Counted from the first letter of the stretch, positions 15,280-24,788 are shown. The stretch: 64,000 nt of DNA from CF-39 sp035651155 (GCA_035651155.1 DASRGG010000002.1:183383-247382); one strand, 5' to 3'. A program made the numbers and translations. Notes: generated from the letters alone by a model not told the origin.

Positions 15280-17036
15280 AGCTTCAATGACGAGTCCACC
15301 ATGATCGCGACGAAGAGCAGGGCGAGGTAGAGCAGCGAGTACAGGTAGACCCCGCGGGCCATCGCGCGGCGGCGATCGACCGCGGCGCGCAGGAGCCGGA
15401 CCGCGTACACGACGAACGCGACGCCGAGCGCGATCGCGGCCGCGAGGTAGATGAGACCGAGCCCGCCGGCGACGAAGAGCAGGAGCGAGAGCGGGACGAG
15501 CGAGAGGGCGTACGTGAAGATGCCCCAGGTCGTCGCCTCCTCGCCGCGGACGACCGGCAGCATCGGGACGCCCGCGCGCGCGTAGTCGTCGCGGATGAGG
15601 AGCGCGAGCGCCCAGAAGTGCGCCGGCGTCCAGAAGAAGACGATCGCGAAGAGCAGCCACGCCTCGAGGTCGAGCGATCCGGTGACCGCGGCCCATCCGA
15701 CGAGCGGCGGGATCGCGCCCGCGGCACCGCCGATGACGATGTTCTGCACCGTCGTCCGCTTGAGCCAGAGCGTGTACACGAAGATGTAGAACAGCGTTCC
15801 GGCGATCGCGAGCGACGCGGCGAGCACGTTCGTCCAGATCGCGAGCACCGCGAAGGCGACGACGTTGAGGCCGATCCCCATGCCGATCGCCCACTCGTCG
15901 GCGACGCGCTGCGACGGGAGCGGACGCCGCTTCGTGCGGCGCATGCGCTCGTCGATGTCACGGTCGAAGTAGTGGTTCAGCGCCGACGCGCCGCCGCTCG
16001 CGGCCGCGCCGCCCACGAGCGTCGCGGCGAGGAGCGTGAAGCTCGGCACGCCGCGCTCCGCGAGGAACATGCCGCCGAGCGCGGTGAGCAGCAGCAGCGA
16101 CATGATCGAGGGCTTCGTGAGCGCGACGAGGTCCGACACCATCTCGCGCGACGGCGCGCTCGGATGCCAGGCCACGACGGTCATCGCGACCACGCAGCAC
16201 CAGAGCAGCGACGCGACCGCGGGATGCGCGCCGAGCGCCCAGGGCGAGAAGCCGGTGAGCGGGTTCAGCGCCCCGACGGCGACCTGTACGACGAACACGA
16301 CCGCCGTCACGACGGCGAGCGGGCCGAGCCCCTCCGCCTCGCGGCGGTGCTTCCACGCCTGCCAGCATCCCGCGAGCACGACGACGCCCACGACGCCGGA
16401 CACCCAGCGGTGCGCCATGTGGAGCGCCGGCGCGCCGGCGAGCGGGAACGCGCCGCTGTCGCAGAGCGGCCACGTCGTGCAGGCCATCGACGCGCCCGCG
16501 CCGCGCACGTACGCGCCGGTGAGGAGCAGGACGAAGGTGCCGACCGCGCCGGCGAGCAGGAGCGAGGTCCAGGGCGCGCTCCGCCGGCGTGGGGCGATCG
16601 CCGACGGCCACCGCACGCCCACCGCGAGCGTCGTGAGCACCGCGAGGACGAGCTCGGCGTTCGCGAGGTGCGCGGTCACCCACGTGTCCGGCAGCTCGAG
16701 CAGGACCACGACCGCCCCGAGCACGGCCTGGAGGACGTACAGCACGCCGGCGGCGACGACGAGCGCGAGGACGCGCCGGTTGTCGCGGTGCAGGAGGATC
16801 GTCGTCACTCCGAGCGCGGCGAGCGTGACGCCACCCGCGACGCCCAGGAAGCGGTGGAGCCATTCGATCCGCGTCGCCGGGTCGAGGCTCGGCAGGAACT
16901 GGCCGTGGCAGGTTGGCCAGTCGGGACAGCCGAGGCCGGATCCGGTGACGCGCACGACGCCACCCCACACGACGACCAGGAACGAGACGAAGAGCGTGAG
17001 GTAGACGAGAGCGCGATAGCGGGGTCCGAGAGTCAC
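15276..17036 (-). CDS. Fused heme A synthase (CtaA) and protoheme IX farnesyltransferase (CtaB)
   Basis: The 586-aa fusion makes heme A. Residues 1-295 are CtaA-like, with heme-ligand His in RIEWLHRFLG, VTAHLANAELV and ALHMAHRWVSG and the Cys pair in GLGCPDWPTCHG. Residues 300-586 are CtaB, with the prenyl-diphosphate motif NHYFDRDIDERMRRT and the second site RDDYARAGVPML. Heme B would be farnesylated and then oxidised by one polypeptide. Such fusions are known in Thermus relatives and some Chloroflexota. It lies between ctaD and ctaG. Confidence 0.92.
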   Translation of the reverse strand: MTLGPRYRALVYLTLFVSFLVVVWGGVVRVTGSGLGCPDWPTCHGQFLPSLDPATRIEWLHRFLGVAGGVTLAALGVTTILLHRDNRRVLALVVAAGVLYVLQAVLGAVVVLLELPDTWVTAHLANAELVLAVLTTLAVGVRWPSAIAPRRRSAPWTSLLLAGAVGTFVLLLTGAYVRGAGASMACTTWPLCDSGAFPLAGAPALHMAHRWVSGVVGVVVLAGCWQAWKHRREAEGLGPLAVVTAVVFVVQVAVGALNPLTGFSPWALGAHPAVASLLWCCVVAMTVVAWHPSAPSREMVSDLVALTKPSIMSLLLLTALGGMFLAERGVPSFTLLAATLVGGAAASGGASALNHYFDRDIDERMRRTKRRPLPSQRVADEWAIGMGIGLNVVAFAVLAIWTNVLAASLAIAGTLFYIFVYTLWLKRTTVQNIVIGGAAGAIPPLVGWAAVTGSLDLEAWLLFAIVFFWTPAHFWALALLIRDDYARAGVPMLPVVRGEEATTWGIFTYALSLVPLSLLLFVAGGLGLIYLAAAIALGVAFVVYAVRLLRAAVDRRRAMARGVYLYSLLYLALLFVAIMVDSSLKL

Positions 17037-17073
17037 CGAATGAGACTAAGCCCGAGCGACGAGCAAGGAAAAG

Positions 17074-18693
17074 CTAATGCGGCAGGTCTTCCTTGAGCGG
17101 CCGCGCGCTGCGCACGACGGGGATCCGCGCGAAGTTGTACGGGGGCGGCGGCGACGAGGTCGCCCACTCGAGCGTGTCGCCCTCCCACGGGTCGTCGTCG
17201 GCGATGCGCCCGTTCTTCATGAGGACGCTCGACACGAAGTTCCAGATGAAGACCGTGACCGCGAGGGCGATGAGGTAGACGCCGATCGTGGAGACGAGAT
17301 TCAGGAATCCCCACTCCGGCGACTGCGGGTAGTGATACGTGCGACGGGGCATGCCCTCGAGCCCGAGCTGGTGCATCGGGAAGAAGGCGAGGTTGAAGCC
17401 GACGAAGAACAGGAAGAAGTGCAGCTGGCCGAGCTTCTCCGAGAGCAGCCGGCCGCTCATCTTCGGGATCCAGTAGTAGCAGGCGGCGAAGAACGTGAAG
17501 AGCGCGCCGCCGACGAGCACGTAGTGGATGTGCGCGATCACGTAGTACGTGTCGGACAGCTGGATGTCGACGGGCACCGACCCGAGGAACACGCCGGAGA
17601 TGCCGCCGATGGTGAAGACCGCGATGAAGCCGAGGGCGAAGAGCATGGCCGTCTTGAAGCGCAGCGCCCCGCCCCAGATCGTGCCGAGCCACGAGAAGAT
17701 CTTCACGCCGGTCGGCACCGCGATGAGCATGGTCGACGACATGAAGAAGACCTGGAGTGCGGGGTCGATGCCCGCGACGAACATGTGGTGGACGAAGACG
17801 CCGAACGACAGAAAGCCGATCGCGACGGATGAGTACGCGATCATCTTGTAGCCGAAGATGGGCTTGCGCGAGAACACCGGCAGCACTTCCGAGACGACCC
17901 CGAACCCGGGCAGGATCATGATGTAGACCTCGGGGTGGCCGAAGAACCAGAAGAGGTACTGCCAGAGCAGCGGGTCCGCGCCCTCCGACACGGCGAAGAA
18001 GTTCGTCCCCGCCATCCGATCGAAGAGCAGCAGCACGCCCGCGACGGTGAGGAACGGCATCGCGAGGATGAGCAGGAAGCTCGTGACGAGGACGCTCCAG
18101 CAGAACAGCGTCAGGCGGTGGAACGTGAGGCCGGGGCAGCGCAGCGCGAAGATCGTGACGATCATGTTCAGCGCGCCGAAGATCGACGAGAACCCGAGGA
18201 TCGTGAGCCCGAGGATCCAGATATCGACGCCGCGGCCCGGGGAGAACTGCGCGGTCGAGAGCGGCACGTACGACGTCCAGCCGGCCGCCGGCAGCCCGAA
18301 GATGAACGACGAGTACAGGACGATCGCGCCCGCGACGAGGAGCCAGTACGAGAGCGCGTTGAGCCTCGGGAACGCCATGTCGCGCGCGCCGATCTGCAGC
18401 GGGATGATGTAGTTCGCGAAGCCGGTCCACACCGGCACGACGAACAGGAAGACCATCGTCGTCCCGTGCATCGTGAAGGCCTCGTTGTACTGCTGCGCCG
18501 TCAGGACCGTGCCGTCCGGCGTCGCGAGCTGCGTGCGGATGCCGAGCGCGAGCAGGCCGCCGGCGAGGAAGAACAGGAACGTCGTCCCGATGTAGAGGAT
18601 CCCGATCTTCTTGTGATCCGTCGTGGTGATCCACTCGAGCAGACCCGTGTAACGGGGCTGCGCGACGGGGAACGTGCGTTCTGCGGTCGCCAT
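17074..18693 (-). CDS. ctaD: Cytochrome c oxidase subunit I
   Basis: The 539-aa protein contains all core residues of a type A heme-copper oxidase: the heme a His in TMHGTTMVF, HPEVYIMILPGFG with the proton-channel Glu and cross-linked Tyr, the CuB HH pair in VHHMFVAG and the double His in IAHIHYVLVG. Twelve helices are visible. It reduces oxygen at the heme a3-CuB centre. It has its own strong promoter and is probably first in the ctaD-ctaAB-ctaG-cupredoxin series. Confidence 0.95.
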   Translation of the reverse strand: MATAERTFPVAQPRYTGLLEWITTTDHKKIGILYIGTTFLFFLAGGLLALGIRTQLATPDGTVLTAQQYNEAFTMHGTTMVFLFVVPVWTGFANYIIPLQIGARDMAFPRLNALSYWLLVAGAIVLYSSFIFGLPAAGWTSYVPLSTAQFSPGRGVDIWILGLTILGFSSIFGALNMIVTIFALRCPGLTFHRLTLFCWSVLVTSFLLILAMPFLTVAGVLLLFDRMAGTNFFAVSEGADPLLWQYLFWFFGHPEVYIMILPGFGVVSEVLPVFSRKPIFGYKMIAYSSVAIGFLSFGVFVHHMFVAGIDPALQVFFMSSTMLIAVPTGVKIFSWLGTIWGGALRFKTAMLFALGFIAVFTIGGISGVFLGSVPVDIQLSDTYYVIAHIHYVLVGGALFTFFAACYYWIPKMSGRLLSEKLGQLHFFLFFVGFNLAFFPMHQLGLEGMPRRTYHYPQSPEWGFLNLVSTIGVYLIALAVTVFIWNFVSSVLMKNGRIADDDPWEGDTLEWATSSPPPPYNFARIPVVRSARPLKEDLPH

Positions 18694-18702
18694 GCGAAGA
18701 CC

Positions 18703-18731
18703 ATTCCATAGGTCGATCCGCGCGGTGTCAA
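18703..18731 (-). promoter_or_regulatory. ctaD promoter
   Basis: A perfect TTGACA -35 (18731-18726), 17-nt spacer and TGGAAT -10 (18708-18703) lie nine bases before ATG 18693. The short distance implies a leaderless or very short leader mRNA. Confidence 0.7.
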
Positions 18732-18830
18732 ATGTCGGCCGAGCGAGCGCTCCGACCGCCGATACCTACCAGGTGCGCTTCATCGAGCGCCTTTCGGCGG
18801 TTGTCAGGCCTGCTAGGATGGTCCTGAGGC

Positions 18831-18858
18831 GTACCCCCTCCCCATAGGGATGGGATAC
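18831..18858. promoter_or_regulatory. CsoR operator
   Basis: A 28-nt site begins GTACCCCC and ends GGGATAC with a central CCCATAGGG. It has the length and the GTA-CCC...GGG-ATAC layout of the Mycobacterium tuberculosis CsoR operator. It lies 20 nt before csoR, so the csoR-copA pair is probably repressed until Cu(I) binds CsoR. Confidence 0.75.
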
Positions 18859-18878
18859 CGGAAAGAGAGGGAGGACAC

Positions 18879-19142
18879 ATGAAAGCCGACCGCGCCGAGC
18901 TGGACGCTCGCCTTGCGTCCATCGAAGGCCACATCAAGGGGATCCGCAAGATGGTCCAGGACGACACCTACTGCGTCGACGTCCTGAAGCAGACCTTCGC
19001 CGTCGAGCGCGCGCTGCAGAAGGTCGAGGCCGAGATCCTGAAGGGCCACCTGTCCAGCTGCGTGCCCACGGGGTTCAAGCAGGGCCGCAACGATAAGATG
19101 ATCGAAGAGCTGACCGACCTCTTCGCGCTCGCACGCAAATGA
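18879..19142 (+). CDS. csoR: CsoR copper-sensing repressor
   Basis: The 87-aa all-helical protein has the CsoR Cu(I) site C-H-C: Cys in DDTYCVDVLKQ, then His and Cys in GHLSSCVP. Conserved IEGHIKGIRKMV begins helix 1. Cu(I) binding releases the tetramer from DNA. A GGGAGGA ribosome binding site stands before ATG 18879 and the stop overlaps copA as ATGA, a standard csoR-copA operon. Confidence 0.95.
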   Translation: MKADRAELDARLASIEGHIKGIRKMVQDDTYCVDVLKQTFAVERALQKVEAEILKGHLSSCVPTGFKQGRNDKMIEELTDLFALARK

Positions 19143-21436
19143 CCGTCACCGTTCCGACCGCGGTCCCGAGCACGCCGGTCACGGAGAAGCGCGAGCTCGC
19201 GATCACCGGCATGACCTGCGCGTCGTGCGTGCGGTCCGTCGAGACCGCCCTCGAGAGCGTTCCCGGCGTGGTCTCCGCCGAGGTCAACCTCGCGAACGAG
19301 CGCGCGACCGTGCGTCTCGACGGCGCGACGGCCGACCTCGCCGCGATGGTGAAGGCGGTCGAGCGCGCGGGATACGGCGCGCTCGTCATCCCGGAGGGCG
19401 ACGCCGCGCGCGCCGCCGCCGTCGAGGACGAGCGCGCGCTGCGGCTTCGCTACGTCGATTCGCTGCGGCGCCGGCTCGTCGTCGCGGCGGTGCTCGGCGC
19501 GCTCGCGATGCTCCTCTCGATGGTCCTCCCCCTCTTCGTCCCGGAGCTGGAGCGCGCGGAATGGCGGCCGTACGCGCTGTTCCTGCTCGCGACGCCGGTC
19601 CAGCTGTGGGCCGGCGCGCCCTTCTATCGCGCCGCGTGGAACGCGGCACGCCACGGCACGAGCAACATGAACACGCTCATCGCCGTCGGGACGACCGCCG
19701 CCTACGGGCTGTCGGTGCTCGCGACGTTCCTGCCGGACCTCTTCCGTGCGAACGGCCTCGAGCCGCGCGACAGCCTCTACTACGAGACCTCCAGCGCGAT
19801 CATCGCCCTCGTGCTCGCGGGCCGATTCATGGAGGCACGCGCCCGCGCGCACACCGGCGACGCGATCCGCGCGCTCCTGGCGCTCGGCGCCAAGACCGCC
19901 CGCGTGCGGCGACCCGGCGGCCTCGAGGAGGACGTGCCCGTCGAGCAGCTGACGGTCGGCGACGTCGTGCTCGTTCGCCCGGGCGAGACGATCGCGACCG
20001 ACGGCCTCGTGCTCGCCGGCGCGTCCGCGGTGGACGAGTCGATGCTCACGGGCGAATCGATCCCGGTCGAGAAGAAGGCCGGCGACGACGTGACCGGCGG
20101 AACGCTGAACACGACCGGCTCGCTGCGATTCCGGGTCACGCGCGTCGGGCAGGACACCACGCTCGCGCAGATCGTGCGCCTGGTCGAAGACGCACAGGCC
20201 TCGAAGGCCCCCATCCAACGGCTCGTCGATCGGATCGCCGCGATCTTCGTGCCCATCGTGTTCGCGATCGCGGGCCTGGCGTTCGTCGGGTGGGTCCTCT
20301 TCGGTCCGGCGCCCGTCATCACGCACGCGCTCACGGCATTCGTCGCGGTCCTCATCATCGCGTGCCCGTGCGCGCTCGGCCTCGCCACGCCGACCGCGAT
20401 CATGGTCGGGACCGGGCGCGGCGCGTCGCGCGGCATCCTCATCAAGAGCGCGCTCGCCCTCGAAGCGGCGCAGCGCGTCGACACGGTCGCCTTCGACAAG
20501 ACCGGGACGCTCACCGTCGGCAGGCCCGAGGTGACGGACGTGCTCGTGTGCGCGGATCTCGGCGAGGACGAGGCGCTGCGCCTCATGGCGAGCGCCGAGC
20601 TGCGCTCGGAGCATCCGCTCGCGAGCGCGGTGGTGGAGGCGGCCCAGACGAAGGGGATCACCGTCGTCGAACCCGAGCGGTTCGAGTCGTTCCCGGGGCA
20701 GGGCATCCACGCAGTGGTCGACGGGCACGAGGTGTACGTGGGCAACAAGGCGTTCGCGGCCGCGCACGGCTTCGCGGATCTCGGCGATGGACTCATCTCT
20801 CACCACGAGGTCGCCGGCAAGACGCCGCTCGTCGCCACGATCGACGGCAAGCCGCTCGCGATCCTCGCGCTCGCCGATGTCCCCCGCGCCGCGTCGGCCG
20901 AGGCGATCGCGGATCTGCGACGCATGGGCCTCCGCACGCTCCTCGTCTCGGGCGACACGCGCCGCACCGCCGCTGCGATCGCGGCGAAGCTCGGTATCGA
21001 CGAGGTGAGGGCCGAGGTGAGGCCCGACGCGAAGGCGGCGCTCATCGGCGAGCTCCAGCGGTCGGGCCGCACGGTCGCGATGGTCGGGGACGGCGTCAAC
21101 GACGCGCCCGCTCTCGCGCAGGCCGACCTCGGCGTCGCGATCGGGAGCGGCACGGACGTCGCGATCGCGTCCGCCGGCATCGTCCTCGTGGGCGGCGATC
21201 CGCGCGGCGTGCCGCGGGCGCTCCGTCTCGCGCGCAAGACGGTCGGCACGATCCGGATGAACCTCTTCTGGGCGTTCTTCTACAACGTCGCGCTCATCCC
21301 GCTCGCGGCGGGCGCGCTCTACCCGCTCTTCGGCGTCGTGCTCTCGCCGATCTTCGCGGCCGGCGCGATGGCGATCTCCTCGGTCACCGTCGTCACGAAC
21401 TCGCTGCGCCTGCGTGGCGCGACGATCGATCGCTGA
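19139..21436 (+). CDS. copA: Copper-exporting P1B-type ATPase CopA
   Basis: The 765-aa protein has one N-terminal heavy-metal domain with MTCASC, eight membrane helices, the actuator TGES, the transmembrane CPC (IIACPCALGLATPT), the phosphorylation site DKTGTLT, the HP motif (SEHPLA) and GDGVNDAPAL. These identify a Cu(I) exporter. Translation is coupled to csoR by ATGA. Next to the oxidase genes it completes the copper homeostasis set. Confidence 0.95.
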   Translation: MTVTVPTAVPSTPVTEKRELAITGMTCASCVRSVETALESVPGVVSAEVNLANERATVRLDGATADLAAMVKAVERAGYGALVIPEGDAARAAAVEDERALRLRYVDSLRRRLVVAAVLGALAMLLSMVLPLFVPELERAEWRPYALFLLATPVQLWAGAPFYRAAWNAARHGTSNMNTLIAVGTTAAYGLSVLATFLPDLFRANGLEPRDSLYYETSSAIIALVLAGRFMEARARAHTGDAIRALLALGAKTARVRRPGGLEEDVPVEQLTVGDVVLVRPGETIATDGLVLAGASAVDESMLTGESIPVEKKAGDDVTGGTLNTTGSLRFRVTRVGQDTTLAQIVRLVEDAQASKAPIQRLVDRIAAIFVPIVFAIAGLAFVGWVLFGPAPVITHALTAFVAVLIIACPCALGLATPTAIMVGTGRGASRGILIKSALALEAAQRVDTVAFDKTGTLTVGRPEVTDVLVCADLGEDEALRLMASAELRSEHPLASAVVEAAQTKGITVVEPERFESFPGQGIHAVVDGHEVYVGNKAFAAAHGFADLGDGLISHHEVAGKTPLVATIDGKPLAILALADVPRAASAEAIADLRRMGLRTLLVSGDTRRTAAAIAAKLGIDEVRAEVRPDAKAALIGELQRSGRTVAMVGDGVNDAPALAQADLGVAIGSGTDVAIASAGIVLVGGDPRGVPRALRLARKTVGTIRMNLFWAFFYNVALIPLAAGALYPLFGVVLSPIFAAGAMAISSVTVVTNSLRLRGATIDR

Positions 21437-21448
21437 AAGGAAGCTCAC

Positions 21449-21695
21449 ATGACGAAGCTGCTCGATCCGATCTGCGGCATGGTGGTGGACGTCGCGGAGG
21501 CGCGCGACCACTAGGGTCGATGCGTGGCTGAAGGCCGGCGCGCACGACGCCGCGCACGCGCACCGCGACGAGCTGCCGATGGTCGATGCGGGCATGCGCG
21601 AGTGGTACAAGGCCTGCCGCTGCTGCATGAGCGAGGCGTATCCAAAGGTCCTCGAGAGGCTCGACGCCGAGAAGGCGAGCGCCGCCGGGGACTGA
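21449..21695 (+). pseudogene. Frameshifted YHS-type small protein after copA
   Basis: ATG 21449, preceded by AAAGGAAG, starts LLDPICGMVVDVAEA, the first half of a YHS metal-binding domain, but a stop comes at codon 22. A different frame without a start continues to TGA 21695 and encodes a Cys-rich tail (WYKACRCCMSEAYPKV). Read together they would give about 80 residues, so a single indel near 21507-21515 is likely. YHS proteins often follow copper ATPase genes. A sequencing error is possible. Confidence 0.5.
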
Positions 21696-21704
21696 TTTCG
21701 TCCA

Positions 21705-22457
21705 TCAGCGCCCGCCGGCCGACGCGCGCAGCGAGCGCGCCACGGCGCGCAGAAACTCCACGTCGTCCTCGATCGGGGCCGCCTCGCGCGCGTACGGGCG
21801 AACGCGCTCGGCGATCCGACGCGCGAGGCGCGCCCGATCGGCCGGGGCGAGCTCCGACTCGCGCGCTACGAATTCGCGCACGAGGCGCTGCGCCTCGCCC
21901 GGGAGCGCGCGCAGCTCCACGGTCGCGCCCTCGGCGATCGGCGTCACCGTGCGCAGCGAGAAGTAATCGAGCTGCGGACGCGGCGCCCGAACGACGTACG
22001 TGCCGGCGGCGAGGTCGCCGAGCCGCTGCGAGCGCGGGGTCACGATGATCGTGAGCAGGCCGAGTCCGTAGAACGCCGGCAGGAAGTCGACGATGCGCAG
22101 GAGATTGCGGATGAGGACGGCGATGAAGCCCGCGGGCGCACCGTCGTCGCGTATGACGCGCAGGCCGTAGATCCGCTTCCCGACGGTCTGGCCCTGCCAG
22201 AGCCACTCCAGGAGCACGAAGTACGACCAGGCGACGGCGAAGGTCGCGAGCACGAGCACGCCGAAGAGCTGCGTCGCGGCGCCGCGCCCGTCGCGGATCA
22301 GGAGCGAGAAGCCGAAGAGCGCGCCGACGAACACGAGCGTGGCGATGACGAAGTCGACGATCGCCGCGAATCCGCGGTTGCCGCCGCCCGCGAGGTCATA
22401 CCGGAGCACGACGTGGTCGGGGGTCTCGACCTCGAGCCGGCCCAGCTGGACCGCCAT
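21705..22457 (-). CDS. RDD-family membrane protein
   Basis: The 250-aa protein has the RDD domain with three to four helices, an early Arg, and GQTVGKRIYGLRVIRDDGAPA followed by LIRNLLRIVDFLP. The C-terminal 90 residues are charged and soluble. RDD proteins are poorly characterised and have been linked to transport and stress. A TACCAT box lies six bases before ATG 22457, divergent from the SpoIIM gene; the two families commonly travel with MoxR/DUF58 genes. Confidence 0.82.
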   Translation of the reverse strand: MAVQLGRLEVETPDHVVLRYDLAGGGNRGFAAIVDFVIATLVFVGALFGFSLLIRDGRGAATQLFGVLVLATFAVAWSYFVLLEWLWQGQTVGKRIYGLRVIRDDGAPAGFIAVLIRNLLRIVDFLPAFYGLGLLTIIVTPRSQRLGDLAAGTYVVRAPRPQLDYFSLRTVTPIAEGATVELRALPGEAQRLVREFVARESELAPADRARLARRIAERVRPYAREAAPIEDDVEFLRAVARSLRASAGGR

Positions 22458-22463
22458 GAGGTC

Positions 22464-22473
22464 ATGGTACGTT
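22464..22473. promoter_or_regulatory. Overlapping divergent leaderless promoters
   Basis: TACCAT (minus, 22469-22464) and TACGTT (plus, 22468-22473) lie six and seven bases from the RDD and SpoIIM start codons. The two -10 boxes overlap, so the pair is expected to compete or be co-regulated. Confidence 0.5.
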
Positions 22474-22480
22474 CGCAGCC

Positions 22481-23488
22481 GTGACCATCGACCGGTTCGT
22501 GGAGGATCGGCGCGCGCGCTGGGCGCGGCTGGGCCGGCTCGTGTCTCGCGCGCGCGGCCGCGTGGACCGGCTCTCGGCGGACGAGGTCCTCGAGCTCGGC
22601 CATCTGTACCGCGCGACCACGTCCGATCTCGCGATCGCACGCCGCGACTTCCCGCGCGACGTCGCCACCGAACGCCTGAACGATCTCGTCGCGGCGGCGC
22701 ACGCGCTCGTGTACAGCGAGGCACCGACGAGCGGCCGCCGCCTGCGCGGCTTCCTCCTGCGCGAGCTGCCCGCGTCGGTCCGCGCGCAGCTCCCGTGGAC
22801 GGGCGTGGCCTTCGGTCTGTCGCTCGTCTTCGCGATCGCCACGTACGTCATCGGGCTCGCGCTTCCCGCGGTCGCGCAGACCGCGCTCCCGCCCGAGATG
22901 CGCGACGAGCTGGCGCGGCGCCAGCTCTGGACGGACATCCCCGAGGGCTTCCGCGCGATCGCCGGTCCGCTGATCATCGTGAACAACGTCCGCGTCGCCG
23001 TCGTCGCGTTCGCGGGCGGCATGACCGCGGGACTGCTCACGGTCTACGTGCTCGCGACGAACGGCGCGATGCTCGGCACGATCTTCGCGGTCGTGCAGGG
23101 CTACGGGCTCGCCGGCGGCCTGCTCGCGTTCATCGCCGGGCACGGCGTGCTCGAGCTCTCCGCCATCTTCCTTTCGGGCGGCGCGGGCCTTCGGCTCGCG
23201 TGGGCCATCCTGCGGCCGGGCGATCGCGCCCGGGTCGACGCGCTCCGCGCGGGCGCCGGCCAGTCCGCCCGCGTCATGCTCCTCGTCATCCCCGTGCTCG
23301 GCGTCGCGGGACTCCTCGAGGGCTTCCTCTCCCCGAGCGGCGCGCCCGACGCGGTGAAGGCCGCGGTGGGCGTCGCGACGGGCGCGCTCCTGTGGGGATA
23401 CATCCTCGTCGCCGGGCGCTCGTTCACGCGGCGCGACCGCGCGGCGGTCCAGGTCACGACCGATCCGGTCACAGGAAGCGTCGCTTGA
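22481..23488 (+). CDS. SpoIIM (stage II sporulation protein M)-family membrane protein
   Basis: The 335-aa protein has a soluble helical N-terminus (about 100 residues) and then six hydrophobic segments with the family pattern FRAIAGPLIIVNNVRVAVVA and GLLAFIAGHGVLELSAIFLS. Outside sporulating Firmicutes the family accompanies RDD and MoxR genes, as here. There is no other sporulation gene in the window, so a sporulation role should not be assumed. Its 3' end overlaps the convergent DUF58 gene by 20 nt. Confidence 0.82.
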   Translation: MTIDRFVEDRRARWARLGRLVSRARGRVDRLSADEVLELGHLYRATTSDLAIARRDFPRDVATERLNDLVAAAHALVYSEAPTSGRRLRGFLLRELPASVRAQLPWTGVAFGLSLVFAIATYVIGLALPAVAQTALPPEMRDELARRQLWTDIPEGFRAIAGPLIIVNNVRVAVVAFAGGMTAGLLTVYVLATNGAMLGTIFAVVQGYGLAGGLLAFIAGHGVLELSAIFLSGGAGLRLAWAILRPGDRARVDALRAGAGQSARVMLLVIPVLGVAGLLEGFLSPSGAPDAVKAAVGVATGALLWGYILVAGRSFTRRDRAAVQVTTDPVTGSVA

Positions 23489-24788
23489 GCTCGAGGTAGC
23501 GCTGGATCGTGGCGACGGTGAGATGCTCCGCCGGCACGTCGATGGTGTGGACGCCGCGGCGGCGCAGGATCGCGAGCGCGCGCTGCCGCGCGTCGCGCAC
23601 GTCCTCCGCGACCACCTTCTCGAAGAGCTCGGCCGTCGACGCCGGGACGCCCGACGCCGTCTCGGCGAGCCGCGGATCCGCGAGGAGGCAGCACAGCACG
23701 AGGTTGTGGCCCGCGAGGCGCGTGACGGCGGCGACGAGCGCGCGCGACGCGTCCTCGTCGACGAGGTCGGTGAACAGCACGACGAGCGACCGGCGGCCCG
23801 AGCGCGCGCGGAGGAACTCCAGGGCCGCACGGTAGTCCGGCTCCGTGGTCGTGACCTCGATGCGCCGGAGCTCCTCGGTGAGCCGGAGGAACTGGCGGCG
23901 GCCGCGGCGCGGGACCGCGTAGGCGCGGACGGTGTCCGCGAACCCCAGGAGCCCGACCTCGTCGCCCTTCGCGATCGCGACGTACGACAGCATGAGCGCG
24001 GTGTTCACGGCGTGGTCGAGCTTGGTGAGACCGCCGAGCGTGCTCGACATCATCCGCCCCGCGTCGAGGAGGATCTGGATGCGCTGCTGCCGCTCGGTCT
24101 CGTACTCGACCGTGATCGGCCTGCCGCGCCGCGCGGTCGCGGTCCACGAGATCGAGCGCGGGTCGTCGTCGGGGAGGTACTCGCGCAGCCGCTCGAAGAT
24201 CGTGCCCGCTCCCGGCACGCGCGCCCGCCGCTGACCGGCGTCGTACGCGAGGCCGCGACGGAGCGTCACCTCGTAGCGGCGGATCTCGTGCAGGTCCGGG
24301 TACACGTTCGCGGGCGCCGACGCCGCGACGCGGCCCTGCTTCTCCACCAGGTCGAGGGGGCCGCGCACGCGCAGATGCACGTCGCCGAAGCTGAACGTGC
24401 CGCGGTGCCGCGGGCGCGTGACGTACTCGACCTCTTGGGCGCCGCCCGGCGGCAGCGCCACCTCGATGCGGCGGCGATCGACGTCGAAGGACGGCGGCAC
24501 CGAATCCACCAGCGCCGCGCGGAGCGGGCGCAGGAACGGATTCCTCACGCGCAGCGCGACGCGGTTGCCGACGCCGATCGACAGCTGCCGGTCGCCGACG
24601 CGCGCGACGCGCACCGCGTCGGGCCGCGGCGTCGCGAGCGCGTCCACCGCCGCGAGCAACAGCGCGACCGCGACGATCGCCGCCGCGAGCGCGACGAAGA
24701 GCGGCGACCAGACGCCGAGCGCAAGGGGCACCGCCGCCGCGAGCACGATCGCGAAGAGCCTCGGCCGCGGAAGCGGGACGCGGCTCAC
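23469..24788 (-). CDS. DUF58 protein with von Willebrand A-like domain
   Basis: The 439-aa product has two N-terminal helices, a beta-rich middle and the DUF58 core FERLREYLPDDDPRSISWTA, followed by a VWA-like region with a modified MIDAS (ILLDAGRMMSS, VVLFTDLVD). DUF58 proteins partner MoxR AAA+ ATPases, perhaps as metal- or complex-assembly adaptors. GTG 24788 was chosen since the first helix follows immediately; a longer frame to 24845 exists. It lies 230 nt after the MoxR gene; that gap holds no recognisable gene. Confidence 0.85.
   Translation of the reverse strand: MSRVPLPRPRLFAIVLAAAVPLALGVWSPLFVALAAAIVAVALLLAAVDALATPRPDAVRVARVGDRQLSIGVGNRVALRVRNPFLRPLRAALVDSVPPSFDVDRRRIEVALPPGGAQEVEYVTRPRHRGTFSFGDVHLRVRGPLDLVEKQGRVAASAPANVYPDLHEIRRYEVTLRRGLAYDAGQRRARVPGAGTIFERLREYLPDDDPRSISWTATARRGRPITVEYETERQQRIQILLDAGRMMSSTLGGLTKLDHAVNTALMLSYVAIAKGDEVGLLGFADTVRAYAVPRRGRRQFLRLTEELRRIEVTTTEPDYRAALEFLRARSGRRSLVVLFTDLVDEDASRALVAAVTRLAGHNLVLCCLLADPRLAETASGVPASTAELFEKVVAEDVRDARQRALAILRRRGVHTIDVPAEHLTVATIQRYLELKRRFL

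Noticed and set aside
22481..23488. Evidence of sporulation from a SpoIIM-family gene.
   Set aside because: The family is widespread in non-sporulating bacteria beside RDD and MoxR genes, and no other sporulation gene is present in the window.
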